From: Streptomyces qinglanensis
GTDB lineage: Bacteria > Actinomycetota > Actinomycetes > Streptomycetales > Streptomycetaceae
Reading direction: 5' to 3'
DNA length: 64,000 bases
Assembly (NCBI RefSeq): GCF_900111245.1
Contig: NZ_FOGO01000016.1
Location: forward strand, 1 to 64,000
Shown here: positions 37,754-46,566 of the stretch, in pieces
Numbering within the stretch: position 1 is the first letter of the stretch
Layout: every line of letters begins with the position of its first letter
Translations under genes and position numbers: made by a program
Notes under the pieces: model-generated
What the model saw: the letters and a program-made list of their open reading frames with translations, nothing else
What the model was told of the DNA's origin: nothing
Database searches by the model: none

Positions 37754-38211
37754 TGAAGACCTCCGAGTCTCTCCTTCCGGGCAGGGGGCCCTCGCCGGAT
37801 CCCCAGCTTTGGCCGTGCACGCCCGGGTCGACAAGGCGCGTGGGGCGTTTCCCGTTTCCCTTCGTCGCCTTCCGCCCCACCGATCCGGGGGCGGGTCCCT
37901 CGCGGCCCCGGCAGCCCCCGGAACGAGGCAAGCAGTGGGAGGACGGCGAGTCGAGAGGACGACACTCGGCGTGAGCATTCCTCTCAGCGGCGGAGCGCGT
38001 GCTCACTCCTTGCGCTGGAGGCGTGGGTGAGCGTGGCCGGCGGCTGCCCGGCCGCACCCGTCCGGGCAGTCCGAGGCCAGGGCCGGGGCCTCACCGGGAC
38101 GGCTCAGGTCCGCCGCCCGGCCGGGCGGCGGCAGCGGCGACCATGCCGGGCGGCGGCGCGGGCCCGGTCCGGTGGGCGGCGGCTGTCCGAGCCGTTTGCG
38201 AGACTGAGGCT
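37754..38211. other. 458-base gap between the XRE gene and priA
   Basis: The divergent region holds the XRE promoter and the priA promoter, neither clearly visible. A 7-bp inverted repeat (gtgagca 37971-37977, tgctcac 38000-38006) is the only structure noted. No supported gene. Confidence 0.5.
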
Positions 38212-40377
38212 GTGAGCAGGGGTGACGGCAGCGATGCAGGGGAGCGTCAGCCGCATGCGCCGGAGCAGCTCGCGCTGATCCGGGAGACCGTGCGGGAGCG
38301 CAAGGCCAGACAGCCCAGGGCGAAGCCGCGTACCTGGCGGGGGGCCGAGATGGCGGAGCGGCTGCCCGTGGCGCGGGTGCTGGTCGACAAGGGGTTGGTG
38401 CACCTCGACCGGTTCTTCGACTACGCCGTTCCCGCGGCGATGGACGAGGAGGCCCAGCCCGGTGTGCGGGTACGGGTGCGCTTCGGCGCGGGGGAGCGGG
38501 AGGGCCGCCGCGAGGGAGGCGGCCTCATCAACGGGTTCATCGTCGAGCGCCGGGCCGATACCGACTTCACCGGGCGGCTCGCCCCGCTCGCCCAAGTGCT
38601 CTCGCCCGAACCGGTGCTCACGCCCGAACTGCTCGGACTGTGCCGGGCGGTTGCCGACCGGTACGCGGGATCGCTCGCCGACGTGGTCCAGCTCGCCGTG
38701 CCGCCGCGCCGCGCCAGAGCGGAGAAGCAGCCCTCGCCGCGCCGCCCGCCCGAGCCCGCGGCGCCGGAGCCCGGCGGGTGGGCGCGCTATCCCGAAGGGC
38801 CCGCGTTCCTGCGGGCCGTCGCCGAGAAGGCCGCGCCCCGTGCGGTGTGGACCGCGCTGCCCGGCCCGCAGAGCTGGGCGGACGAGTTGGCCCGTGCCAT
38901 GGCCACCGCCCTCGCCGCGGGCCGGGGGGCGCTCGCGGTGCTGCCCGACGGGAAGTCGGCGGCCCGGGTGGACGCCGCGCTGACGGCGCTCGTGGGCGAG
39001 GGGCAGCATGTGCTGCTGACCGCGGACGCCGGACCCGAGCCGCGCTACCGGCGGTGGCTCGCGGTCAGCCGCGGTGCGGTGCGCGCCGTCGTCGGCACCC
39101 GGGCGGCGATGTTCGCCCCGGTGCGCCGCCTGGGGCTGGCCGTCGTCTGGGAGGACGGCGACAGCAACCACAGCGAGGAGCGGGCCCCGCAGCCGCACGC
39201 CCGCGAGGTGCTGCTGCAGCGCGCGGTCACCGAGCAGGCGGCGTTCCTGCTGGGTGCGCACGGCTGCACGGTGGAGGCCGCGCAGCTCGTGGAATCAGGC
39301 TTCGCGCGGCCGCTGGCCGCCGACCGGGACACCGTACGGGCCGTCATGCCCCGGGTCCGTACGGCGGCCGAGGGCGACGCCGGCCGTGATCCGGCAGCCC
39401 GCAGCGCCCGGCTGCCGAGCCTGGCCTGGCGCGCCGCGCGGGACGCGCTGGAGCGCGGCCCGGTGCTGGTGCAGGTGCCGCGCCGCGGCTATGTTCCGCG
39501 GCTGGTCTGCGAGCGGTGCCGCGAGCCGGCCCGGTGCGCGCACTGCTCGGGTCCGCTGGAGGCGGCCGCGGAGGGCACGGCGCTGCGGTGCGGCTGGTGC
39601 GCGCGGGAGACCCCGCAGTGGCGCTGTCCCATGTGCTCCGGGACGCGGCTGCGCGGCAGTGTGATCGGCGCCCGCCGCACGGCGGAGGAGCTGGGGCGCG
39701 CGTTCCCCGCGGTGCCGGTGCGGACCTCGGGCGGCACCCACGTGCTGGAGTCGGTGCCGGGTCGTCCCGCGCTGGTCGTCGCGACTCCCGGTGCGGAGCC
39801 GGTGCCGGAGGGCGGCGAGGGGTACGCGGCCGCGCTGCTGCTCGACGGCTGGGCGCTGCTGAGCCGCCCCGATCTGCGTGCGGGCGAGGAGGCCCTGCGC
39901 CGCTGGCTGGGTGCCGCCTCGCTGGTCCGTCCGCAGGGCGAGGGCGGGACGGTGGTGGTGGTCGCGGAGGAGTCCGTGCGGCCGGTGCAGGCGCTGGTGC
40001 GCTGGGACCCCGCGGGACATGCGCTGCGCGAGCTGGCCGACCGCGCGGAGCTGGGCTTTCCACCGGTGTCCCGGATGGCTGCGGTCACCGGTCCGCCCGA
40101 GGCGGTCGCCGGACTGCTGGCCGCGGCGCAGGATGCCGGGCTGCCCGAGGGTGCCCAGGTGCTCGGCCCGGTGCCCCTTCCGGTGCCGGAGCCCGGAAGG
40201 CCCCGCAACCCGGGGGACCCGCCGCCGGGGGAGCAGTGGGAGCGGGCGCTGGTGCGGGTGCCGCGCGGCAGCGGTGCAGCGCTGGCCGCGGCGTTGAAGA
40301 CGGCGCAGGTGGGCCGGTTGACCCGCAGGGAGGGGCCGGTCGCGCAGGTGCGGGTCGATCCGCTGGACATCGGGTGA
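38212..40377 (+). CDS. priA: Primosomal protein N' homologue without helicase motifs
   Basis: 721 residues. The N-terminal DNA-binding part (LPVARVLVDKGLVHLDRFFDYAVP near 51-75) and the eight-Cys zinc region (CERCREPARCAHCSG ... CGWCARETPQWRCPMCSG) are kept. The Walker A site (GVTGSGKTEVY in helicases) reads TALPGPQSWADEL at about 214-226, and the DEEH box reads WEDGD at 313-317, so helicase activity is not expected. This matches what is recorded for actinobacterial PriA. GTG 38212 has no good SD; GAGACT 6 bases upstream may be a -10 box, giving a leaderless mRNA. Confidence 0.9.
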   Translation: MSRGDGSDAGERQPHAPEQLALIRETVRERKARQPRAKPRTWRGAEMAERLPVARVLVDKGLVHLDRFFDYAVPAAMDEEAQPGVRVRVRFGAGEREGRREGGGLINGFIVERRADTDFTGRLAPLAQVLSPEPVLTPELLGLCRAVADRYAGSLADVVQLAVPPRRARAEKQPSPRRPPEPAAPEPGGWARYPEGPAFLRAVAEKAAPRAVWTALPGPQSWADELARAMATALAAGRGALAVLPDGKSAARVDAALTALVGEGQHVLLTADAGPEPRYRRWLAVSRGAVRAVVGTRAAMFAPVRRLGLAVVWEDGDSNHSEERAPQPHAREVLLQRAVTEQAAFLLGAHGCTVEAAQLVESGFARPLAADRDTVRAVMPRVRTAAEGDAGRDPAARSARLPSLAWRAARDALERGPVLVQVPRRGYVPRLVCERCREPARCAHCSGPLEAAAEGTALRCGWCARETPQWRCPMCSGTRLRGSVIGARRTAEELGRAFPAVPVRTSGGTHVLESVPGRPALVVATPGAEPVPEGGEGYAAALLLDGWALLSRPDLRAGEEALRRWLGAASLVRPQGEGGTVVVVAEESVRPVQALVRWDPAGHALRELADRAELGFPPVSRMAAVTGPPEAVAGLLAAAQDAGLPEGAQVLGPVPLPVPEPGRPRNPGDPPPGEQWERALVRVPRGSGAALAAALKTAQVGRLTRREGPVAQVRVDPLDIG

Positions 40378-40479
40378 GGCAGGGCGGGCGGGCCGCAGTT
40401 CGGCGCCTGGGTGCCGGTCGGACGTCCGCGCGCCGCGCGCCGCTCCGGAGCCGCCGCGGTGCAGGGGGCGGACATGTCG

Positions 40480-40510
40480 CGCTGTCCGGTGCGGGCGGCA
40501 CCGGACAGCG
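40480..40510. terminator. Terminator between priA and the HTH gene
   Basis: A perfect 13-bp stem around a 5-base loop, between convergent priA and the 40624 gene. Confidence 0.7.
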
Positions 40511-40623
40511 GCGGGGTACGGATGTGCGGCGGGGGTGCGAAAGCCCTCTGGCGGGACCGGGTCCGGAGGCGAACGCGGCACGCGGTGGCGGCGCGCGCCG
40601 CACGGGCTCGGCCGGCCGCCGGT

Positions 40624-41319
40624 TCAGCCGTTGCGGGGTGCGGGCAACGCCCCTGTACGCGGCTCCTTCCGCATCTCCCGGTAGGAGTCCTGGCGGCCGT
40701 CCTGGCGCCCGTCGTGCCGCGGCTCGTGCCGGGCGTCGTACGGCTGCTGGGCAGGGGGCTGCTGCGGCGGGATCGAGCGGGCCGCCGGTACCGACGCCGG
40801 CCGGTGGGCCGGAGAGGCACCGGGCGCCGCCGGAAGCGACCGGGAGGCGGCGGGTACGGCCTCGGGCTGCCGGGGCACCGGCGAGGGGGACGTGGACGGC
40901 GCGCCGGTCGGGGAGGACGGGGAGGTGGGAGCGGGAGCCTCGGCGTTCTCGGCGGCGCCGGCCGCGGTGCCGCGCCGGGAGGAGCCGTACCTGCGGTGCA
41001 CGGCCTGCTTGGTGACGCCCAGAGCCGAGCCCACGGCGTCCCAGGAGAAGCCGAGGGAGCGGTCGAAGTCCACCGCCGCCGTCACCAAGGTCTCGACGCT
41101 GTCACGTAGTTCCTGGGCGAGTCGGACGGTCGGCGCTGGTGCGCGGCCGTAGACGACGAAGCCCGCGGCCGGGCCGGTGCGCCGCGGACGATAGACGTTG
41201 CCCAACTGCGCCGTGAGGGTGCGCAGCGCGTCCACCTGCCGGCGGACCCGCTCGATGTCCCGCACCAGAAGATGCAGGCTGGCCCGCGCCTGGGCGTCGT
41301 GGGTTGCGTGGTCGGCCAT
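40624..41319 (-). CDS. Small HTH protein with long disordered tail
   Basis: 231 residues. Residues 1-60 are helical (AHDAQARASLHLLVRDIERVRRQVDALR). A sigma-region-4-like helix-turn-helix lies near 88-112 (FSWDAVGSALGVTKQAVHRRYG). The second half is low complexity, rich in Pro/Ala/Ser, then Gln/Arg/His/Asp (RHEPRHDGRQDGRQD). ATG 41319 follows GAGAGG on the minus strand; a further upstream ATG is in frame. It is likely a DNA-binding protein of the priA-fmt region; its target is not visible. Confidence 0.75.
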   Translation of the reverse strand: MADHATHDAQARASLHLLVRDIERVRRQVDALRTLTAQLGNVYRPRRTGPAAGFVVYGRAPAPTVRLAQELRDSVETLVTAAVDFDRSLGFSWDAVGSALGVTKQAVHRRYGSSRRGTAAGAAENAEAPAPTSPSSPTGAPSTSPSPVPRQPEAVPAASRSLPAAPGASPAHRPASVPAARSIPPQQPPAQQPYDARHEPRHDGRQDGRQDSYREMRKEPRTGALPAPRNG

Positions 41320-41380
41320 GAAGAAGCCTCTCGGACCTGTTGACATGGGGGCGTCCAGCTACGGAGCTGGAGAGGATGAC

Positions 41381-41418
41381 TGGCTGTGCGGAAGAGTGGG
41401 GCTGGCTGTGCGGAAGAG
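41381..41418. repeat. Direct repeat upstream of the HTH gene
   Basis: tggctgtgcggaagag occurs at 41381-41396 and again at 41403-41418 (22-base period), in the 311-base divergent gap between the HTH gene and fmt. It could bind a regulator, perhaps the neighbouring HTH protein; this is inference. Confidence 0.5.
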
Positions 41419-41462
41419 GGGGGAGCGAGGCCGCGGCGCGGTGGCGGGGCGGCGCTCGGTTC

Positions 41463-41480
41463 GGTCAATCTGACTTGACC
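41463..41480. promoter_or_regulatory. GGTCAA-N6-TTGACC palindrome
   Basis: An 18-base inverted repeat. TTGACC reads as a possible -35 on both strands, so it may mark overlapping divergent promoters for the HTH gene and fmt, or an operator covering both. Confidence 0.4.
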
Positions 41481-41630
41481 AACGCCGCGATGGGCTCTCT
41501 GGTCACGCTCCGGGGGCGCGGAGGTCGTACCGGCAGGGCGCGCGGAAGCCCGCACGCCCCCCGGGGCATCACGTCGCCGCTGACCGTAAACTGTGCTGTC
41601 TTTCCCCATGTGAGAGGTAGTTCGCCACTG

Positions 41631-42584
41631 ATGAAGCTCGTCTTCGCCGGCACTCCCGAGGTCGCCGTCCCCGCGCTCGACACCCTGATCGCCTCCGCAC
41701 GGCACGAGGTCGCCGCGGTGGTCACCCGGCCCGACGCGCGTGCGGGGCGGGGCCGGAAGCTGGTGCCCAGCCCCGTGGCCCAGCGCGCCGAGGAGGAGGG
41801 CATCGAGGTGCTCAAGCCCGCGCGCCCCCGGGACGAGGACTTCCTGGCCAGGCTGCGCGAGATCGGGCCCGACTGCTGCCCCGTCGTCGCCTACGGCGCG
41901 CTGCTGCCCCGGGTGGCGCTGGATGTGCCCGCCCGCGGCTGGGTCAATCTGCACTTCTCGCTGCTGCCCGCCTGGCGTGGCGCCGCGCCCGTGCAGCACG
42001 CGCTGCTCGCGGGGGACGAGATGAGCGGCGCCAGCACCTTCCTCATCGAGGAAGGACTGGACTCGGGGCCGGTCTACGGGGTGGTGACCGAGGAGGTGCG
42101 GTCCCGGGACACCAGCGGCGACCTGCTGACCCGGCTCGCCTTCGCGGGCGCCGGTCTGCTGGCCGCCACCATGGACGGGATCGAGAACGGCACGCTGCAG
42201 GCGGTGCCGCAGCCGCAGGAGGGCGTCTCCCTCGCGCCGAAGATCTCCGTGGAGGACGCCCGGATCGACTGGGCGGCGCCCGGGCTCCGGGTCGACCGGG
42301 TGGTGCGCGCCTGCTCGCCCGCGCCCGGCGCCTGGACCGCCTTCCGCGGAGAGCGGCTGAAGGTCCGGTCACTGCTGCCCGACAGCGGTGCCGGCTCCGG
42401 AGCCGCCGCGCTCGCCCCCGGCGAACTGCGGGTCGGCAAGAACGCGGTACACGTCGGGACGGGTTCGCACCCCGTGGAGCTGGAGTGGGTGCAGCCGCAG
42501 GGCAAGAAGCCGATGCGGGCGGCCGACTGGGCCCGCGGCAGCCGCATCGAGCAGGGCGCCCGCTTCGACGCCCCGGTTCCCTGA
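41631..42584 (+). CDS. fmt: Methionyl-tRNA formyltransferase
   Basis: 317 residues; formylates initiator Met-tRNA with 10-formyl-THF. It starts MKLVFAGTPEVAVPALDTL, and carries YGALLPRVALDVPARGWVNLHFSLLPAWRGAAPVQHAL near 85-122 with the catalytic Asn/His and SLLPxxRG loop, then GLDSGPVYG near 143 and the C-terminal OB-like domain. GAGAGG lies 13 bases before ATG 41631, and TAAACT at 41587-41592 may be the -10 box. It is upstream of rsmB. Confidence 0.96.
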   Translation: MKLVFAGTPEVAVPALDTLIASARHEVAAVVTRPDARAGRGRKLVPSPVAQRAEEEGIEVLKPARPRDEDFLARLREIGPDCCPVVAYGALLPRVALDVPARGWVNLHFSLLPAWRGAAPVQHALLAGDEMSGASTFLIEEGLDSGPVYGVVTEEVRSRDTSGDLLTRLAFAGAGLLAATMDGIENGTLQAVPQPQEGVSLAPKISVEDARIDWAAPGLRVDRVVRACSPAPGAWTAFRGERLKVRSLLPDSGAGSGAAALAPGELRVGKNAVHVGTGSHPVELEWVQPQGKKPMRAADWARGSRIEQGARFDAPVP

Positions 42585-42679
42585 GCCGGGGACGCCGAGC
42601 ACGACCCGTCGCCGCCCTTCCCCGGCCGGGCCGTAGGGTGGGGGTCTCGACACCCTGATCTTGCGGAGCACCTTCACCT

Positions 42680-44128
42680 GTGAGCACTCAACCCCGCCGG
42701 GGCGGCAACCGGTACCGGCGCCCCCGCAAGGACCCCGTCCGCATCCTCGCCTTCGAGGCGCTGCGCGCGGTGGACGAGCGGGACGCCTACGCGAATCTCG
42801 TCCTGCCGCCACTGCTGCGCAGGGCCAGGGAGAAGGACCCGGCACAGGGCGGACTGGACGCGCGGGACGCCGCGCTGGCCACCGAGCTGGTCTACGGAAC
42901 GCTGCGCCGCCAGGGCACCTACGACGCGATCATCGCCGAGTGCGTCGACCGGCCGCTGCGCGAGGTCGACCCGCCGGTGCTGGACGTCCTCTCCCTGGGC
43001 GCCCACCAATTGCTCGGCACCCGCATCCCGCAGCACGCCGCCGTGAGCGCCACCGTGGAGCTGGCCCGGGTGGTGCTGGGCGACGGGCGGGCGAAATTCG
43101 TCAACGCGGTGCTGCGGCGACTGACCGCGCACGACCTCGACGGCTGGCTGGAGCGCATCGCACCGCCCTACGACGAGGACCCGGAGGAGCACCTGGCACT
43201 GCGGTACGCGCACCCGCGCTGGGTGGTCTCCGCACTGTGGGATGCGCTGGGCGGCGGACGCGAGGAGATCACCGCGCTGCTGGAGGCGGACAACGAACGG
43301 CCCGAGGTCACCCTGGTGGCCCGGCCGGGGCGGGCCACCACCGAGGAGCTGTACAGCGCCGCGCGGGCCACCGGCGAGGCCGTGCCCGGCCGTTGGTCGC
43401 CGCACGCGGTACGGCTGGCCGAGGGCGGTGAGCCCGGTGCGCTGGAGGCCGTGGCCGAGGGCCGGGCCGGAGTCCAGGACGAGGGCAGCCAGCTCGTCGC
43501 GCTGGCCCTGGCCGAGGCGCCCGTGGACGGTGCCGACGCGCGCTGGCTGGACGCGTGCGCGGGCCCCGGCGGCAAGGCGGCGCTGCTGGGCGCGCTGGCG
43601 GCCGAGCGGGGCGCCGCACTGCTCGCGTCCGAGAAGCAGCCGCACCGCGCCCGGCTCGTGGAGCGTGCCCTGCGGGGCAACCCGGGCCCCTGGGCCGTGG
43701 TCGCCGCGGACGGCACCCGCCCCGCCTGGCGGCCCGGCAGCTTCGACCGGGTGCTGGTCGACGTGCCCTGCACCGGGCTGGGGGCGCTGCGGCGCCGGCC
43801 CGAGGCGCGCTGGCGGCGCCGCCCGGAGGACCTGGCGGGCTTCGCGCCGCTGCAGCGGGCGCTGCTGCGCCAGGCGTTGGAGGCGGCGCGGGTCGGAGGC
43901 GTCGTCGCGTACGTGACCTGTTCGCCGCACCTGGCCGAGACCCGTGCCGTGGTGGACGACGTCCTGCGGGAGCTGGCCAAGGAGGGGGCGACGGCCGCCG
44001 AGCGACTGGACGCGCGCCCGCTGCTGCCCGGCGTCCCGGACCTGGGCGCGGGCCCCGACATCCAGCTCTGGCCGCATCTGCACGGCACCGACGCGATGTA
44101 TCTGGCGCTGCTGCGCCGCACCGCGTGA
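42680..44128 (+). CDS. rsmB: 16S rRNA m5C methyltransferase RsmB/Sun family
   Basis: 482 residues. The N-terminal NusB-like domain (about 1-165, RILAFEALRAVDERDAYANLVLP) precedes a SAM methyltransferase domain: DACAGPGGKAALLGALA near 290, DVPCTGLGALRRRPEARWRR with the helper Cys near 360, and VTCSPHLAETRAVV with the catalytic Cys near 412. Known members methylate C967 of 16S rRNA. The order fmt-rsmB-rpe is conserved in actinobacteria. Confidence 0.93.
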   Translation: MSTQPRRGGNRYRRPRKDPVRILAFEALRAVDERDAYANLVLPPLLRRAREKDPAQGGLDARDAALATELVYGTLRRQGTYDAIIAECVDRPLREVDPPVLDVLSLGAHQLLGTRIPQHAAVSATVELARVVLGDGRAKFVNAVLRRLTAHDLDGWLERIAPPYDEDPEEHLALRYAHPRWVVSALWDALGGGREEITALLEADNERPEVTLVARPGRATTEELYSAARATGEAVPGRWSPHAVRLAEGGEPGALEAVAEGRAGVQDEGSQLVALALAEAPVDGADARWLDACAGPGGKAALLGALAAERGAALLASEKQPHRARLVERALRGNPGPWAVVAADGTRPAWRPGSFDRVLVDVPCTGLGALRRRPEARWRRRPEDLAGFAPLQRALLRQALEAARVGGVVAYVTCSPHLAETRAVVDDVLRELAKEGATAAERLDARPLLPGVPDLGAGPDIQLWPHLHGTDAMYLALLRRTA

Positions 44129-44149
44129 TCACCTCGAACGCACACACGG

Positions 44150-44155
44150 AATACT
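44150..44155 (+). promoter_or_regulatory. Possible -10 box, leaderless rpe
   Basis: AATACT ends 7 bases before ATG 44163, with no SD between. rpe may be read from its own leaderless transcript in addition to the rsmB transcript. Confidence 0.35.
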
Positions 44156-44162
44156 GGTAGTC

Positions 44163-44852
44163 ATGGCTCAGATCAACCCCAGCATCCTGTCGGCAGACTT
44201 CGCGCGCCTCGCCGAGGAGGCGCGGCGGGTCGAGGGCGCGGACGGCGCCGACTGGCTCCACGTCGATGTGATGGACAACCACTTCGTGCCCAACCTGACG
44301 CTGGGCACGCCGGTGGTCGAGTCGCTGGGCCGGGCCACGGACATCCCGCTGGACTGCCATCTGATGATCGAGGAGCCCGACCGCTGGGCGCCCGCCTACG
44401 TGGAGGCCGGCGCCGGCTCGGTCACCTTCCACGCGGAGGCCGCGGCGGCACCGGTGCGGCTGGCCCGCGAGATCCGGGCCAAGGGCGCGCGTGCCTCCAT
44501 GGCGCTGAAGCCGGCCACCCCGATCGAGCCGTACGAGGATCTGCTGCCGGAACTGGACATGCTGCTGGTCATGACGGTGGAGCCGGGCTTCGGCGGGCAG
44601 GCGTTCCTGGACATCATGCTGCCGAAGATCCGCCGGACCCGGCAGCTCATCGACAAGCACGGGCTGCAGATGTGGCTGCAGGTGGACGGCGGCGTCTCGG
44701 CCGCCACGATCGAGCGGTGCGCGGAGGCGGGTGCCGACGTGTTCGTGGCCGGTTCGGCCGTCTACGGGGCCGAGGATCCGGCGGCGGCCGTCCGGGCGCT
44801 GCGGCGGCAGGCGGCAGCGGCGGCGGGGCCCGCCGGGGAGGGCCGGGAGTGA
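44163..44852 (+). CDS. rpe: Ribulose-phosphate 3-epimerase
   Basis: 229 residues, TIM barrel; interconverts ribulose-5-P and xylulose-5-P in the pentose phosphate pathway. Motifs: INPSILSADFARLAEE, LHVDVMDNHFVPNLTLG near 35-52, LDCHLMIEEP near 64, LVMTVEPGFGGQAF near 137-150 and QVDGGVSAATI near 175. The C-terminal ~15 residues are an Ala/Gly tail. It lies 34 bases after rsmB. Confidence 0.96.
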   Translation: MAQINPSILSADFARLAEEARRVEGADGADWLHVDVMDNHFVPNLTLGTPVVESLGRATDIPLDCHLMIEEPDRWAPAYVEAGAGSVTFHAEAAAAPVRLAREIRAKGARASMALKPATPIEPYEDLLPELDMLLVMTVEPGFGGQAFLDIMLPKIRRTRQLIDKHGLQMWLQVDGGVSAATIERCAEAGADVFVAGSAVYGAEDPAAAVRALRRQAAAAAGPAGEGRE

Positions 44853-44945
44853 GGACGGTCACCATGGGCCGGGGATCTGCAAGGATGAACGCGCGGCGCG
44901 TGAGCGCCGGCAGCGCGGACACAGCAAGACAGTGAGGTGAGAGCG

Positions 44946-45971
44946 GTGTCGTCGGGGCGATCCACGCGAATGGGACCCGCCGAACTCATGCAGGCCGCGG
45001 CGATGGCGCGCCGCTTCTACCTGGAGGGCAAATCCAAGATCCAGATTGCCGACGAGTTCGGGGTGAGCCGCTTCAAGGTGGCCCGGGTCCTGGAGACCGC
45101 GCTCGAACGTGACCTGGTACGCATCGAGATCCGGGTCCCGGCCGAGCTGGACGCCGAGCGCTCGGACGCGCTCCGCGCCCGCTTCGGCCTGCGGCACGCG
45201 GTCGTCGTCGAGTCGCCCACCGAGGCCGTGGACGACGCGGCGGACCCGGAGAACCTCGGCGAGGTCGCCGCGGATCTGCTCGGCGAGCTGGTCACCGACG
45301 GGGATGTGCTGGGGCTGGCCTGGGGCCGTTCCACCATCCACATGGCGACCGCCCTACGCCAGTTGCCGCCCTGCACCGTCGTGCAGTTGACCGGGGTCTA
45401 CGACGCCGGTACGGCCGACCGCGGCTCGGTGGAGGCCGTACGGCGGGCGGCCGAGGTGGCCGGCGGGGAGGCGCACCCGGTCTACGCGCCGATGCTGCTG
45501 CCGGACAGCGCCACCGCCGCCGCGCTGCGCAACCAGACGGGCATCGCCCGGGCCTTCGAGTACTTCGACAAGGTCACCGTGGCTGCCGTCTCCATCGGTT
45601 CCTGGGAGCCGGGGATCTCCACGGTGCACGACATGCTCAGCGCGCAGGAGCGGGACCACTACTCGTCGCTGGGGGTGGCGGCGGAGATGTCGGCGCACCT
45701 CTTCGACGTGCAGGGCCGCCGGATCGGCCGGGACCTGGGGGAGCGCTGCATCACCGTGGAGGCCGAGCGGCTGCGCCGGATCCCGGAGGTCGTCGCCATC
45801 GCCGGGGGGCACCGCAAGGCCGCGGCCATCGGGGCGGTGCTCCGCTCCGGCCTGGTCACCAGCCTGGTCACCGACACCGCGGCCGCCGACTGGCTGTTGA
45901 ACGAGGAACAACCGGGGCCGCGCCCCGCGTTGGAACGTACGGACCCGGACAGTACCGCCGCTTCCCAGTAG
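44946..45971 (+). CDS. SorC-family sugar-responsive regulator
   Basis: 341 residues. N-terminal HTH (MQAAAMARRFYLEGKSKIQIADEFGVSRFKVARVLETALERDLVRIEI) and a C-terminal sugar-phosphate-binding domain of the SorC/DeoR type (GLAWGRSTIHMATAL, VQLTGVYDAG, VAAVSIGSWEPG, VVAIAGGHRKAAAIGAVLRSG). GTG 44946 is preferred because GAGGTGAG is just upstream; a GTG 9 bases earlier is in frame. Following rpe, it may sense a pentose phosphate, but the ligand is unknown. Targets not identified. Confidence 0.85.
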   Translation: MSSGRSTRMGPAELMQAAAMARRFYLEGKSKIQIADEFGVSRFKVARVLETALERDLVRIEIRVPAELDAERSDALRARFGLRHAVVVESPTEAVDDAADPENLGEVAADLLGELVTDGDVLGLAWGRSTIHMATALRQLPPCTVVQLTGVYDAGTADRGSVEAVRRAAEVAGGEAHPVYAPMLLPDSATAAALRNQTGIARAFEYFDKVTVAAVSIGSWEPGISTVHDMLSAQERDHYSSLGVAAEMSAHLFDVQGRRIGRDLGERCITVEAERLRRIPEVVAIAGGHRKAAAIGAVLRSGLVTSLVTDTAAADWLLNEEQPGPRPALERTDPDSTAASQ

Positions 45972-45992
45972 GTTCGCGAAAGGCAGCCAGCC

Positions 45993-46469
45993 ATGACGAC
46001 CAAGAGCACCAAGCTGCCGGGGTTGGGCAAGCAGTACGACATCACCACCCGGACCGGCCGGCACATCTCGGTGGTGGCCCACCAGGACGGCCGCAGGTTC
46101 CTCGGCTTCTACCGGGAGGACGACCCGGACGCCTGCCAGGCCACGGTGCAGCTCGACCACGAGGAGGCCGCCTCCCTCGCGGAGATCCTCGCCCCGGGGG
46201 AGAGCCCGCGGCTGGGGACCTGCGAGATGGAGATCGACCTGGTCACCGTCCGGATCCCGATGTCGGGGCAGTCCCCCTACAGCGGGGAGCCGCTGGGGGC
46301 GACCCAGGCGCGGACCCGCACCGGCGCGTCCATCGTCGCGGTGCTGCGGCGGACCGGCGCGGTGCCCTCGCCGACCCCCGACTTCCGGCTGGAGGCGGGC
46401 GACACCCTGGTCGCGGTCGGCACCCGGGAGGGCGTGGACGAGCTGACCCGGATCATCGCCGGTACCTGA
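45993..46469 (+). CDS. TrkA-C domain regulatory subunit of a cation antiporter (KhtT-like)
   Basis: 158 residues. The N-terminal part (LGKQYDITTRTGRHISVVAHQDGRR) is followed by a TrkA-C domain (about 85-158, GASIVAVLRRTGAVPSPTPDFRLEAGDTLVAVGTREGVDELTRII). KhtT-type subunits gate KhtU-type K+/H+ antiporters in response to nucleotides and pH. It lies 98 bases before the antiporter gene and 21 bases after the SorC gene; the antiporter pairing is strong evidence for its role. Confidence 0.85.
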   Translation: MTTKSTKLPGLGKQYDITTRTGRHISVVAHQDGRRFLGFYREDDPDACQATVQLDHEEAASLAEILAPGESPRLGTCEMEIDLVTVRIPMSGQSPYSGEPLGATQARTRTGASIVAVLRRTGAVPSPTPDFRLEAGDTLVAVGTREGVDELTRIIAGT

Positions 46470-46566
46470 GCAGCACCGCTTCCGCGGTCCGGTCCCGCCG
46501 GGGCCGTGCGCCGCCCCGGACAGCCGCCCGACCACGGACAGCCGCCGGACGACTGAAAGGCCCTCT

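Noticed and set aside
37999..38211. 71-residue N-terminal extension of priA
   Set aside because: Low-complexity translation of an intergenic region; PriA homology begins after GTG 38212.
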